DNA from: CAYVWB01 sp964455395
GTDB lineage: Bacteria > Desulfobacterota > Desulfovibrionia > Desulfovibrionales > Desulfovibrionaceae
Assembly (NCBI GenBank): GCA_964455395.1
Contig: CAYVWB010000016.1
Span: 9,772-73,771, forward strand
Length of the DNA stretch: 64,000 nucleotides
Direction of reading: 5' to 3'
Each line of letters opens with the position of its first letter. The stretch's first letter is position 1. Below the pieces are notes generated by a model. It saw only the letters and a list, made by a program, of their open reading frames with translations. It had not been told where the DNA came from and did no database searches. The translations under genes were made by a program, and so were the position numbers. Of the stretch, positions 44,701 through 53,549 are shown piece after piece.

Positions 44701-45591
44701 ATGTCTCTGACAATCAACAACAACCCCATGGCCATGACTGCTGCGCGCAACTTGCGTAGCGCTTTCAGCGACCTCGGCACCTCGGTGAACCGCCTCTCCT
44801 CGGGCTTGCGCATCAACAGCGCCGCCGACGACGCCGCCGGTCTCGCCATCCGCGAGCTCATGCGCGCGGACATCGCCGCCCTCAACCAGGGCGTGCGCAA
44901 CGCCAACGACGCCATCTCCATGATCCAGACGGCGGACGGCGCCTTGGCGGTCATCGACGAAAAGCTCATCCGCATGAAAGAGCTCGCCGAACAGGCCTCC
45001 ACCGGCACGTACAACTCGGATCAGCGTCTCGTCATCGATTCGGAATACCAGGCCATGGCCTCGGAAATCACCCGGATCGCCAACGCCACGGACTTCAACG
45101 GCCTCTACCTGCTCAACGGCAACCTCTCGTCCGACACGCACGACGGTTCCGGCATCGAGTCCACGGGCAAGATGAAGATCCACTTCGGCACCGCCAACGA
45201 CTCCGCCGAGGACTACTACTACGTCAAGATCGAGTCCTCCACAGCCTCGTCCCTGGGCGTGGGCAACGAAGCGGACGCTTCGCAGGACGCTTACTCCATC
45301 TCCACGCAGCAAGGCGCGCAACAGGCCTTGGAGGGGTTGCAGAACGCGATCATCTCCAAGGACAAGATCCGCGCCAATCTGGGCGCTCTCCAGAACCGCC
45401 TGGAGAACACCATCACCAACCTGGAGATCCAGTCCGAGAACCTCCAGGCTGCGGAAAGCCGCATTTCCGATGTGGATGTCTCCATGGAAATGACGAACTT
45501 TGTCCGCAACCAGATCCTCACTCAATCCGCGGTGGCCATGCTCTCCCAGGCCAACTCCCTGCCGCGGATGGCGCAGCAGCTGCTCGGCTAG
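44701..45591 (+). CDS. fliC: Flagellin
   Basis: 296 residues. N-terminal D0/D1: MSLTINNNPMAMTAARNL, VNRLSSGLRINSAADDAAGLAI (motif), ANDAISMIQTADGALAVIDE; C-terminal D1/D0: ENLQAAESRISDVDVSMEMT, FVRNQILTQSAVAMLSQANS, ending PRMAQQLLG. The middle (about residues 145-210) is short and variable, so the filament lacks a large outer domain. AAGGAGG 8 nt upstream fixes the start. FliA-like promoter at 44528. Confidence 0.97.
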   Translation: MSLTINNNPMAMTAARNLRSAFSDLGTSVNRLSSGLRINSAADDAAGLAIRELMRADIAALNQGVRNANDAISMIQTADGALAVIDEKLIRMKELAEQASTGTYNSDQRLVIDSEYQAMASEITRIANATDFNGLYLLNGNLSSDTHDGSGIESTGKMKIHFGTANDSAEDYYYVKIESSTASSLGVGNEADASQDAYSISTQQGAQQALEGLQNAIISKDKIRANLGALQNRLENTITNLEIQSENLQAAESRISDVDVSMEMTNFVRNQILTQSAVAMLSQANSLPRMAQQLLG

Positions 45592-45613
45592 CCCGCTGCG
45601 TCTTCGATCCTTG

Positions 45614-45649
45614 CAAGGCCGCGTCGTCACCACGGCGCGGCCTTGTTGC
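45614..45649 (+). terminator. Intrinsic terminator of flagellin
   Basis: CAAGGCCGCG (45614-45623) with CGCGGCCTTG (45636-45645), a 10-bp perfect stem and 12-nt loop, followed by TTGC. Confidence 0.8.
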
Positions 45650-45672
45650 GTGCGTCCCTCCGCTGGCGGCGA

Positions 45673-45701
45673 TTGACCCGCGACGACCCAGTGTTTATGC
45701 T
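45673..45701 (+). promoter_or_regulatory. Sigma-70-type promoter for gene 45722
   Basis: TTGACC (45673-45678), 17-bp spacer, TATGCT (45696-45701). Start near 45708 puts the CAGGAG ribosome site just inside the message. Confidence 0.7.
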
Positions 45702-45721
45702 CGCTCTTTCAGGAGTGAACC

Positions 45722-46360
45722 ATGGTCAAAGATCCCGACGGACCCGGCAAGATCACCCGCCGCCAACTCTTCGGCAAGCTCCGGCCTGCCGGCCTGAACG
45801 CTTGGCGCGACGCACTGCAGGAAAACGATCCCCAACGCAGCGCCACCGCGCGCCAAGTGGCCAAGGACCAGCAACGCGCCGTGCTCCTTGCGTTGGACAA
45901 GGGTCTGCGCGCCATTGCCGTCCAGGAATACGCCGAGGCCGCGGATCGCCTGCGCGACTACGCCAAAGCCAAGCCCAAGGACCTGGACGCGCGGTTGTTG
46001 CTGGGCCGCGTGCTGCTGGAAATGCAGCATCATGTCCAAGCCCGCGTGGAATGCGAGCGCGCCTTGCGCGACGCACGCTTCGGCGAGTGGAAGAACGCCC
46101 CCTTGTGCCGGCTGTGCATGAGCCTCGCCATGCTCGCTGGCGGCAAGTTCGAGAAAGCTGCTGCGGCGCTCTCGGAATTCGACGACGCCGAACGGCCGGA
46201 GGTGACTGCCGCGCTACGCGCTCTTGCCCCTCACGCCGCCGCTCCGCAGGCAGCCGCCGACACCGCCGGACGCCTTGCCGAGCGCTTGGCCGACTACCCC
46301 ACAATGATCGAAATGGGACGCGCCGTCGCCGCGCGCGCACAAGCCGAGGCCGACGCCTGA
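45722..46360 (+). CDS. TPR-like protein, function unknown
   Basis: 212 residues, no signal peptide. The N-terminus has a basic KITRRQLFGKLRPAG motif, similar in form to RR-containing leader sequences, but no hydrophobic stretch follows. The middle has two TPR units (KGLRAIAVQEYAEAADRLRDYAKAKPKDLDARLLLGRVL and following). The C-terminus is Ala-rich. CAGGAG precedes ATG 45722. Independent promoter; the next gene follows in 30 bp. Confidence 0.75.
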   Translation: MVKDPDGPGKITRRQLFGKLRPAGLNAWRDALQENDPQRSATARQVAKDQQRAVLLALDKGLRAIAVQEYAEAADRLRDYAKAKPKDLDARLLLGRVLLEMQHHVQARVECERALRDARFGEWKNAPLCRLCMSLAMLAGGKFEKAAAALSEFDDAERPEVTAALRALAPHAAAPQAAADTAGRLAERLADYPTMIEMGRAVAARAQAEADA

Positions 46361-46390
46361 GACCGCGTCCCCCCATACAAGGAACACCCC

Positions 46391-46966
46391 ATGCGCATCG
46401 CCACTCGATTCAGCACTGTCGCCCACGCGCTGTTCGCCATCATCGTCTGCGCCGGTCTCGGCGCGGGCCTGCTCGTTCTCCCGACTCCATCCGCGCACGC
46501 GTCCTCCAGCAGCTCTGTGGACGTCCTCGCCGCTTCCAACAAGGCCATCAAGGCGCAACAGGAAGGGGACCGTCGCCGCGCCCTCTCCTTATATACGGAG
46601 ATCATCGAAGCCGATGTCCTCGCGCACGGCGACCGCCTGCTCACCTACGTCTACAACAACCGCGGCGTCCTTCACTGGGAGTTGAACAACCCGCAGCAGG
46701 CCCTCAACGACTTTTCCAAGGCCATCGACAACATGCCGGACGCCATGAGCTATCTCTCGCGCGGCAACATCTGGGTGGACCTGGGCGACGACCGCAAGGC
46801 CGTGGAGGACTACACCCGCGCCATCGAGCTCATGCCCCGGCTCGCCCGCGCCTACAACCACCGCGCCTTCGCCTGGTTGAACCTGGGAGACCGCGCCCGC
46901 GCCGAAGCCGACTTCCAACGCGCCAGGCAGATCGATCCTGGCTTCATCAACATGACCCTGGACTAG
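46391..46966 (+). CDS. Exported TPR protein
   Basis: 191 residues. Signal peptide (ALFAIIVCAGLGAGLLVLPT, ending AHA), then four TPR units (VYNNRGVLHWELNNPQQALNDFSKAIDN, AMSYLSRGNIWVDLGDDRKAVEDYTRAIEL, RAYNHRAFAWLNLGDRARAEADFQRARQI). Periplasmic scaffold. Co-oriented with 45722 and DksA/TraR; transcription from 45673 likely continues. Confidence 0.85.
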   Translation: MRIATRFSTVAHALFAIIVCAGLGAGLLVLPTPSAHASSSSSVDVLAASNKAIKAQQEGDRRRALSLYTEIIEADVLAHGDRLLTYVYNNRGVLHWELNNPQQALNDFSKAIDNMPDAMSYLSRGNIWVDLGDDRKAVEDYTRAIELMPRLARAYNHRAFAWLNLGDRARAEADFQRARQIDPGFINMTLD

Positions 46967-47052
46967 GCTGTGGATTGAATGGCTTCTGTACTCGACGGCG
47001 GCCCGGCTATTCACGCGCTTCCCCCGGGTTTGCCTGATGGAGGACAACGCGC

Positions 47053-47388
47053 ATGAACGACGCCGAACGCCACGCGCTGAAAACGCGCATCCACGAAGAG
47101 ATCGTCGCGCTGGAACAGACCATCCGCGAACTCACCGACGCAGTGGGGCCCGTGGCCCCGGACGTGGCCATCGGCCGACTCTCGCGCATGGACACCATCC
47201 AGAATCAAAGCGTGACAAACGCCGCCATCGCCAACGCCCATACACGCCTGGAGGCCCTGCGCCACGCACTCGTCCGCATCGACGAAGACCCGGAGTACGG
47301 CCTCTGCGAGGAATGCGGCGACCCCATCGCTCCGGCGCGGTTGCTGGCCATGCCGGAGACGCCCCTATGCGTGGAATGCGCCGCATAA
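47053..47388 (+). CDS. DksA/TraR-family C4 zinc-finger protein
   Basis: 111 residues. Coiled-coil N-terminus (residues 1-85), then the zinc finger GLCEECGDPIAPARLLAMPETPLCVECA with four Cys. Family members enter the RNA polymerase secondary channel and act with ppGpp. The DxxDxA tip of DksA is not evident, so direct DksA-like activity is uncertain. TGGAGG precedes ATG 47053. Confidence 0.9.
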   Translation: MNDAERHALKTRIHEEIVALEQTIRELTDAVGPVAPDVAIGRLSRMDTIQNQSVTNAAIANAHTRLEALRHALVRIDEDPEYGLCEECGDPIAPARLLAMPETPLCVECAA

Positions 47389-47413
47389 GCGAACACCGCC
47401 CCTGAACGCAACA

Positions 47414-47448
47414 CGCCCCCGGCCGCGTCCTGCAGCCGGGGGCGTTTT
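47414..47448 (+). terminator. Intrinsic terminator after DksA/TraR
   Basis: CGCCCCCGGC (47414-47423) with GCCGGGGGCG (47435-47444), 10 bp, 11-nt loop, TTTT. Convergent with the RDD gene, so it probably serves both strands poorly; the U-run favours the plus strand. Confidence 0.85.
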
Positions 47449-47475
47449 CCATTGAAAGCGGATGAAACGCCGGCG

Positions 47476-48237
47476 CTAGATTCCCAAGGCCATCAGCGCA
47501 GCCACGATGGTCAGCAACACGATGAAGCCGCGCGCCCACGTGGGGACCTGACGCGTCACCACCACCGTGGTCGTGGCCATGCGGTCCCACGTGGGGGTCC
47601 GGAAAGGCTCCATGATCTGCACGAACCAGTACAGATTCGTACACAAACTCACCACCGGCACGCCCAGGGCGTAGCCCATGGTCAGGGCCCCGTAGGTGCG
47701 TTTGAACGCAGCTCCCACCGTGGGCTTGCGGCCTTCGGCGTCCACCACGGCGAGGCCCAGCAGCCGCTTGCCGGGAGTCGTTCCGAAGGCGGTCACCATG
47801 GCGCTCTCCACCACACCCCACACCACCATGAATGCGCATGTCATGAGGATGAAGTGCGTCTGCGTCAGCGTGTCGCGGAAGTCGAACATGGACTCATGCC
47901 CCAACGCGAGGGCGAGCCCCGCCTGCAGCCCTGCAGCGAAGAACCCGAAGACGAGGCTCATGTCGAAGAGTCGCGCGAACACGCGGTTCCAGCCGCGGCC
48001 AATCTCCAGGCCTTGGGGGCCGCGTGGCGGCTCGGGCCGGGGCTCCGCGGGATTGGCGGCGGACTTGGCTTCGGCGTCCGCCTGCCCGTGCGCGGCCGAG
48101 GGCGTCATGGCGGCTGGAGCCTCCAGTGGCGCGCTGGCGGCTGGCTCGGGGGGGTGCTCGGGTGTGACGAGGTCGGAAGGATCGGAAGGACCGGAAGGAT
48201 AGGGGGGGCGGCGTGCGTCGGGCATGGTCTCAGGCAT
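47476..48237 (-). CDS. RDD-family membrane protein
   Basis: 253 residues from ATG 48237; the frame continues to 48324. A Pro-rich, acidic N-terminus (about 85 residues) leads to the RDD domain: GRGWNRVFARLFDMSLVFGFFAAGL, AFGTTPGKRLLGLAVVDAEGRK and RTYGALTMGYALGVPVVSLC. Four helices. The RDD domain has the Arg, Asp, Asp residues in RVFARLFDMS. Ion or toxin transport roles are known for some members. Confidence 0.85.
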   Translation of the reverse strand: MPETMPDARRPPYPSGPSDPSDLVTPEHPPEPAASAPLEAPAAMTPSAAHGQADAEAKSAANPAEPRPEPPRGPQGLEIGRGWNRVFARLFDMSLVFGFFAAGLQAGLALALGHESMFDFRDTLTQTHFILMTCAFMVVWGVVESAMVTAFGTTPGKRLLGLAVVDAEGRKPTVGAAFKRTYGALTMGYALGVPVVSLCTNLYWFVQIMEPFRTPTWDRMATTTVVVTRQVPTWARGFIVLLTIVAALMALGI

Positions 48238-48320
48238 CCAGAAGCAAGGTGGCGGCTCGCGCCAGCGGCGGGGCCTTGGGGTCGGGCGCGTGGTGTGGCG
48301 GTCGGGTTCACGTGGCGGAA

Positions 48321-49091
48321 TCAACGCTCGGCGCTGCCCGAAAGCACGGCTCGGTGGGCTTCTTCACAAATGTTCTGACACTGCGGGGAGCTGAACATTT
48401 CCGGCGTATCCGCGCAGTACTGTCTGCAACGTTGCAGGTCCTGGGCGAGTTTCTGCTGGGGGGGCTGACGGTGTCGCACACATTGGCTGTATTCGGGAAT
48501 GAACTTGCGCAAGTTCGGACTGTACAACTTGGTGTGCCAACAGAAAGAACCCTGCACATTGGACATGATTTCCTGACGCATGCCCTCGTGATACAGATAC
48601 AGATCGTTGTTGCTGTTGGTGAAGCCGTAGAGTTGAGGCGTCTCCAGCAAGAAGATGCGCTGGGGATGATTCCCTTGAGGGAAACGGTGGAAGCGGTAAC
48701 GTCCCTGTGGGAACTCCTGGTCCAGCTTCAAGAACGCCTGCATGGAGTCTATTTCGCGCTTCACGCCGAAGAGCCTGCCCTTGTAGAAGAACAGAGGGTG
48801 ATAGCCGTAGGCCTTGGCGAGGGTGACTTCCGTGTCCGTCGTGAAGAAGGTGGCGCCATCAAGGAAATTCAACCCGAGCGTGATGTTGCTGATGGCAGTG
48901 GTGAAATCGGCCTGGTCGTCGCCTTTCGCCTGACGCAAGGCCCGGCGCACATCCTTGTACGCCATGCCGAAGGAGACGCCCGGCAGCATGACAGGGTCCA
49001 CATGGCGGGCATGGGCGGGCGCGCCGGGCATGCCGGCGAACGCCACGGCGAGGAGCACGATGATGACGAGAACGGATTGGATTCGTTGCAT
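48321..49091 (-). CDS. Exported hypothetical protein
   Basis: 256 residues. Signal peptide SVLVIIVLLAVAFAGMPGAPAHA. The mature part starts VDPVMLPGVSFGMAYKDVRRAL, then FFTTDTEVTLAKAYGYHPLFFYKGRLFGV, and a Cys-rich end (CWHTK, CVRHRQ, CRQYCAD, CQNIC), probably disulfide-bonded. Resembles the exported protein at 4092 in general plan. Ends at the TTG or first ATG of the RDD gene. Confidence 0.72.
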   Translation of the reverse strand: MQRIQSVLVIIVLLAVAFAGMPGAPAHARHVDPVMLPGVSFGMAYKDVRRALRQAKGDDQADFTTAISNITLGLNFLDGATFFTTDTEVTLAKAYGYHPLFFYKGRLFGVKREIDSMQAFLKLDQEFPQGRYRFHRFPQGNHPQRIFLLETPQLYGFTNSNNDLYLYHEGMRQEIMSNVQGSFCWHTKLYSPNLRKFIPEYSQCVRHRQPPQQKLAQDLQRCRQYCADTPEMFSSPQCQNICEEAHRAVLSGSAER

Positions 49092-49307
49092 GAGAATGGT
49101 GTGGCGCGCGGGTCGCGCCGGCGTGTCACATGGTTGGGGGGGAGGTCGCGCGTCCGTCGGCGGCCTGTGAGGCTCCTTCGGAGAAACGACGTCTTTTCAT
49201 GTACCATCGGGGTTGGCGGCTGTCCAGCCGGGGCGGACCGGCATCTTCCGGGGGGGGCTTGGCGCGAGGAGCGAGAGGAAGGCCGAAAGCCCCCTTCTTT
49301 TCTTTCG

Positions 49308-49338
49308 TTGACGCCTCCCGCTTTTTGCCGCATATACT
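49308..49338 (+). promoter_or_regulatory. Possible promoter of sufCB
   Basis: TTGACG (49308-49313), 19-bp spacer, TATACT (49333-49338). The spacer is two bases over optimal, so the -35 may be weak. Leader about 60 nt. Confidence 0.5.
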
Positions 49339-49405
49339 TATGATTCATGAACAGAAACACGGTTGTTACGCTCCACACGCGACATCCCATACGCGGGGGA
49401 ATCGA

Positions 49406-50164
49406 ATGCTTTCCATCAAGAACCTGCACGTCAAGGTGGCCGACAAGGAGGTCCTCAAGGGGATCAACCTGGAGATTGGCGAAGGCCAGACCTTCATCCT
49501 CTTCGGGCCCAACGGCTCCGGCAAGACGACGCTGCTCATGTCCCTTATGGGCTTCGGCAACTATACTGTCACCGAGGGCTCCATCACCTTCAAGGGTGTG
49601 GACATCACGCATGCGCCCATCCATGAACGCGCCAAGCTGGGCGTGGGCATGTCGTTCCAGCGGCCGCCCACCATCCACGGCCTGAAACTGCGCCACTTGG
49701 TGAAAGTCTGCGCGCAAGACCGCGAGATTGACGTGGACGCTCTGGCCAAGCGCGTGAACATGCACGAATTTCTGGACCGGGACGTGAACGCCGGCTTCTC
49801 CGGAGGGGAGATCAAGCGCAGCGAACTCCTCCAGCTCATGGCCCAGCAACCCTCCCTGGTGCTCTTCGACGAACCGGAATCCGGCGTGGACCTGGAGAAC
49901 ATGCACCTCATCGGCAAAACCGCCCGCGAGCTGCTGGAAAACCCCATCGACCCCATCCCGGACAAGACCATGCGCGAGATCAAACGCAAGCGCACCACAT
50001 CCGGCCTCATCATCACCCACACAGGGTACATCCTCGACTACATCAACGCAGACCGCGGCCAAGTCCTCTACGACGGCCACCTCTGCTGCGAAGCCAACCC
50101 GCGCGACATCCTCGATCACGTCGGGAAATACGGCTACCAGGAATGCGTGCGCTGCCTCAACTAG
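49406..50164 (+). CDS. sufC: SufC-type ATPase
   Basis: 252 residues. ABC ATPase that drives Fe-S cluster assembly on SufB. Walker A FGPNGSGKTTLLMSL (about residues 34-48), Q-loop MSFQRPPTI, signature NAGFSGGEIKRSELLQLM, Walker B LVLFDEPESGVDLENM. The 70-residue C-terminal part is divergent from classical SufC, with Cys-rich end (QECVRCLN). GGGGGA before ATG 49406. Confidence 0.94.
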   Translation: MLSIKNLHVKVADKEVLKGINLEIGEGQTFILFGPNGSGKTTLLMSLMGFGNYTVTEGSITFKGVDITHAPIHERAKLGVGMSFQRPPTIHGLKLRHLVKVCAQDREIDVDALAKRVNMHEFLDRDVNAGFSGGEIKRSELLQLMAQQPSLVLFDEPESGVDLENMHLIGKTARELLENPIDPIPDKTMREIKRKRTTSGLIITHTGYILDYINADRGQVLYDGHLCCEANPRDILDHVGKYGYQECVRCLN

Positions 50165-50189
50165 CGACCGACCACCACGGGAGACCGAC

Positions 50190-51344
50190 ATGCCTGATAT
50201 CGATCTGAAAAATTACGACTTCACCAGCGCTTCCTGGGAGCCCATCGAAGACCTCACCAAGCTCTCCGACGAGGACAAGCACCAGCTCCTGATGGCCGGC
50301 GTGGACCCTGAAGAGCGCGAGCGCAGCGCTTCCTTCGTCCACCTGAACCATGGCATGGCCCACTGCAAGTCCACCCAGGAAGGCCTGGACGTCATGGACA
50401 TCAAGCAAGCCCTGGAGCAGTTCGACCTTTCGGACTACTGGTGGAAAATGGTGGACCCCGAAAAGGACGATTTCACCCGCCAGACCCGAGACAACCTCCA
50501 CGGCGGCTACTTCATCCGCGCCCGTAAAGGCCAGAAGATCGCAAAGCCCGTGCAGTCCTGCCTCTTCCTCAAAGGCGACAAGATGGGCCAGAACGTCCAC
50601 AACATCATCATCGCCGAGGAAGACAGCGAGCTCCACATCCTCACGGGATGCGCCGTGGCCCACGGCACCAAGGAAGCAGCCCACCTCGGCATCTCCGAGA
50701 TCTACGTCCACAAGAACGCCAAACTCACCTTCACCATGATCCACAACTGGGGCGAGAACACCGTCGTGCGGCCCCGCTCCGCTGGCGTGGTGGAGGAAGG
50801 CGGCGTCTTCCAGAACAACTACATCCTGCTCAAGCCCGTGAAAGATTTGCAGATGTACCCCATGCTGCACCTCAACGGACGCGGCGCCGTGTGCCGGCTG
50901 AACTCCGTCATCGTGGCGCCTGAAGGCTCGTGGGTGGACGTGGGCGGCGGCGTGCATCTCAATGCGCCGGACACCCGCGCGGAGATCATCGCGCGCACCC
51001 TCACCACAGGCGGCGTCATCATCAACCGCGGGCTCATCGCCGGCCATGACGTCCCGGCCCGCGGCCACCTGGAGTGCAAAGGCCTCATCCTCGGCGACGG
51101 CCGTATTCACGCCATCCCGGAACTCGACGCCGACGTCGACGGGGTGGAACTCTCCCACGAAGCCGCTGTGGGCAAAATCGCCCAGGAAGAGATCGAATAC
51201 CTCATGGCCCGCGGCCTGGACGAGGACGAAGCCACCTCCACCATCGTGCGTGGCTTCCTCAACGTGGACATCATGGGCCTCCCCCCCGAGTTGCAGGCGG
51301 TGGTGGACAAGACCATCTCCGAAAATGAAGGCGAGATGATGTAG
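50190..51344 (+). CDS. sufB: SufB/SufD-type scaffold
   Basis: 384 residues. SufBD core with beta-helix pattern (NAKLTFTMIHNWGENTVVRPR, GAVCRLNSVIVAPEGSWVDVGG) and C-terminal ELSHEAAVGKIAQEEIEYLMARGLDEDEATSTIVRGF, which binds SufC. Cys at SCLF, TGCAVAHGT, VCRLN, ECKGL are candidate cluster ligands. 25 bp after sufC. No sufD, sufS, sufU, sufE or sufA in the window, so a two-gene system with external sulfur supply. Confidence 0.94.
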   Translation: MPDIDLKNYDFTSASWEPIEDLTKLSDEDKHQLLMAGVDPEERERSASFVHLNHGMAHCKSTQEGLDVMDIKQALEQFDLSDYWWKMVDPEKDDFTRQTRDNLHGGYFIRARKGQKIAKPVQSCLFLKGDKMGQNVHNIIIAEEDSELHILTGCAVAHGTKEAAHLGISEIYVHKNAKLTFTMIHNWGENTVVRPRSAGVVEEGGVFQNNYILLKPVKDLQMYPMLHLNGRGAVCRLNSVIVAPEGSWVDVGGGVHLNAPDTRAEIIARTLTTGGVIINRGLIAGHDVPARGHLECKGLILGDGRIHAIPELDADVDGVELSHEAAVGKIAQEEIEYLMARGLDEDEATSTIVRGFLNVDIMGLPPELQAVVDKTISENEGEMM

Positions 51345-51370
51345 CTGCTGCATCCCTTGTGACGACTGCG

Positions 51371-51420
51371 ACGCCGGCCCCCTGTTACGCACGTGATGCG
51401 ACGGGGCCGGCGTTTTTTTC
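51371..51420 (+). terminator. Intrinsic terminator of sufCB
   Basis: ACGCCGGCCCC (51371-51381) with GGGGCCGGCGT (51403-51413), 11 bp, then T7. Confidence 0.95.
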
Positions 51421-51623
51421 TGTTGACGCTCCTGCAATGACCCCCCTCTGCGCGCATCCGTGGCGTCAGCGATCCGGAGAATGACGACCGGAATGCAGTC
51501 AATCGCCATGGCTGCCACTGTGGCGCGCTGTCCCGCGGCGTTATCCGTCTGTCTCGTACGCTCCCAAGGCGCTTTACAACAGTCTCCGCTTCTGCAAGAC
51601 TGACGCCGTCACAGAGTTGCGCC

Positions 51624-52073
51624 ATGCCCGGTTACAAGTCACATCTCGCTGTTGGCGGCGGTCTCGCGCTTTGCGCCCTCTCGGCGTGCGTCTACACCCG
51701 CACGTATGAACCGGAGCCGCTGGTGGCGGCGGGATTGATGGCAACGGCGTGTCTCGCGGCGCTCTTCCCGGACGTGGACACCTACTCCAAAGGCCGCGGT
51801 GTCTTCTACGGCATGCTCTTCACGCTGGACGTGGCGCTGATGTGGCTTGGGGAGTGGGTGTGGGCTGCCGTGCTGGGCTTGGCGGCCATGCTGCCTTCCC
51901 TGGGCAAACATCGCGGCTGGACGCACACGTGGATCGCCATGCTGCTGGTCCCGGCGGCGTTGCTCAGCGCGCCGTATCTCGCCTTCGCGCCTCCCTGGCA
52001 GAGCATCGCGCCCTACTACGCCGCTGCGGTGCTGGGTTACTGCTCCCACCTGATGCTGGACCGCTGTTTCTGA
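51624..52073 (+). CDS. YdjM-family membrane-bound hydrolase
   Basis: 149 residues. Four helices and metal-ligand pattern: MPGYKSHLAVGGG (His), ALFPDVDTYSKGRGV (Asp pair), KHRGWTHTWI (His-rich) and YCSHLMLD (His, Asp). Family PF04307, first seen as LexA-controlled YdjM in E. coli; substrate unknown. Gene spacing suggests its own unit between two terminated operons. Confidence 0.85.
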   Translation: MPGYKSHLAVGGGLALCALSACVYTRTYEPEPLVAAGLMATACLAALFPDVDTYSKGRGVFYGMLFTLDVALMWLGEWVWAAVLGLAAMLPSLGKHRGWTHTWIAMLLVPAALLSAPYLAFAPPWQSIAPYYAAAVLGYCSHLMLDRCF

Positions 52074-52117
52074 AGCGGCTGTAAGATGCGCAGTCTGGAC
52101 GAATCTTGACATTCCTC

Positions 52118-52148
52118 TTGACGTTCGAACCCGCTGTTGTGGTATGGT
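52118..52148 (+). promoter_or_regulatory. Possible promoter of the Cys-rich protein
   Basis: TTGACG (52118-52123), 19-bp spacer, TATGGT (52143-52148). Marginal spacing. Confidence 0.3.
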
Positions 52149-52230
52149 GGGTATTCTCCGGGGCTCCGTACAGACCGGCGGCGGTCGCCTGCCTGACGCC
52201 CCCACCCATGCAACCGGGGAGGTATGAGGG

Positions 52231-52575
52231 ATGTTGTATCGCAGTTTCATCATGGCGGCGCTGGTGTGTGTGTTCGGCGTGGGCGTGGCGTTCGCCCAGG
52301 ACGGCCGGTCCATCAAGGATCTGGACGCCGCGCGCATCGAGCAACCGGATTTCGTGAAAGCCCGCAGCGCGGACAAGTGCCCGCAAGGCACCGTCTTTAC
52401 GCAGGAAGCCGGCCGCAACGTGTGGTGCCGTGTGTGCCCGGACGGCCTCACGTACTACCAATCAGCCCGCATCTGCGCGTCCTGCCCCGCCGGCACGGAG
52501 TTCGTCCCCCCCTATGAAATGGCTGGGAAACGCTACAATCTCGGCGGCTTGTGCGTGAAGTACTCCTCGCGCTGA
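52231..52575 (+). CDS. Small Cys-rich exported protein
   Basis: 114 residues. Signal peptide RSFIMAALVCVFGVGVAFA. The mature part has six Cys arranged as KCPQG, WCRVCPDG, ICASCPAG and LCVKY, suitable for three disulfides or metal. It resembles small EGF-like or ephrin-receptor-like 'CPAGT' units (CPAGTEFVPPYE). No family recognised. Independent of the neighbours. Confidence 0.7.
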   Translation: MLYRSFIMAALVCVFGVGVAFAQDGRSIKDLDAARIEQPDFVKARSADKCPQGTVFTQEAGRNVWCRVCPDGLTYYQSARICASCPAGTEFVPPYEMAGKRYNLGGLCVKYSSR

Positions 52576-52650
52576 CATCCCGCTCCGAGGCGGCTGCGCT
52601 CTTCGGCCTCTGGCGAGCGCAGACGCCTCGGCTCGTTTTCTCCACAGCCG

Positions 52651-53235
52651 TCACTCGTCCACAACGTCCAGCGTCAATTCGTCGAGCAACAGCCCATCCC
52701 CCCGCGCCTCGAAGCGGTACGTCCCTGTCGGGGTGCGCGGCGTGCAGGCGATGGTGAAGAACCGGTGAGTGTTGGCCGGAAAGGGACGCGTCGCCTCCAG
52801 ACGCCCTCCATCCGGCGCGAGCACCACCAGCGTCACCGTCGCGGTCGGGCGTCCCTCAGCGAGGATGTAGTACTGCACTCCGAACCGTCGCCCCGGCGCG
52901 CAGGCGAACCGCCCCGCCGGCGCCAAACCCTGCGCGTCGGCCACCCCCCCTGTCGCCAGAGAGCCCTCGCTCCCGAGCCGCTCAACCGCGTCCGGATCAC
53001 GCACCACGGCGTCCGCATCCATATAGCCGCCCTTCACCAGGTAGACAGCCACCCGCTCGCTCCCTTTCGGTGCGGGCGTCGCAGGCGCTTGCAGTTCGTC
53101 AGGACGTTGGCTGCAACCCGCCCCCCCGAAAACCGCCACAAGCGACACCGAGACGAGCAGCGCCGCCAGCATGTCGCGGGAACGCTTTCGAGGCGCGGGC
53201 TGTCGCGATTGGTGGTCTGCACAAGGAGTACGCAT
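52651..53235 (-). CDS. Lipoprotein, function unknown
   Basis: 194 residues. N-region RKRSRD then LAALLVSVSLVAVFGGAGCSQ with lipobox GGAGC. The mature part is a beta-rich domain (VAVYLVKGGYMDADAVVRD, FGVQYYILAEGRPTATVTLVVLAP, THRFFTIACTP), with one more Cys. ATG 53235 is chosen; ATG 53172 would cut into the N-region. Frame stays open to 53601 but without support. Confidence 0.68.
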   Translation of the reverse strand: MRTPCADHQSRQPAPRKRSRDMLAALLVSVSLVAVFGGAGCSQRPDELQAPATPAPKGSERVAVYLVKGGYMDADAVVRDPDAVERLGSEGSLATGGVADAQGLAPAGRFACAPGRRFGVQYYILAEGRPTATVTLVVLAPDGGRLEATRPFPANTHRFFTIACTPRTPTGTYRFEARGDGLLLDELTLDVVDE

Positions 53236-53549
53236 CGCCCATCCATACACCACACCGCCGAAGAAGGGCAACGGCGGCGTACGAGCGCAGGATACGACGC
53301 CCCTGCATGCGTACGCATCAGACGAATCAGGATCTGCAGGATTCTTCGGGGGAAGTCTGCGGCACAGGGCCGCCCCCCCGTCGCACATCCCGCCCCAACA
53401 GCGAGGAGAAACAGGCGTCCGGCGCTGGCGCAACCCACCGCGAGACAGGTCGGCGGCTTGCTGATCCGCCTCGCCCGCATGCGCCGCCTTCGGATCGCCT
53501 CGAACGACAAGCCGTGACCGGCGACTCCCCTGTCCCCGCGGGGCATGGC
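53236..53549. other. 314-bp interval, no gene
   Basis: Between the lipoprotein and the Fe-S oxidoreductase on the minus strand. Open frames in both directions are GC-rich shadow; no promoter or hairpin recognised. Confidence 0.4.
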
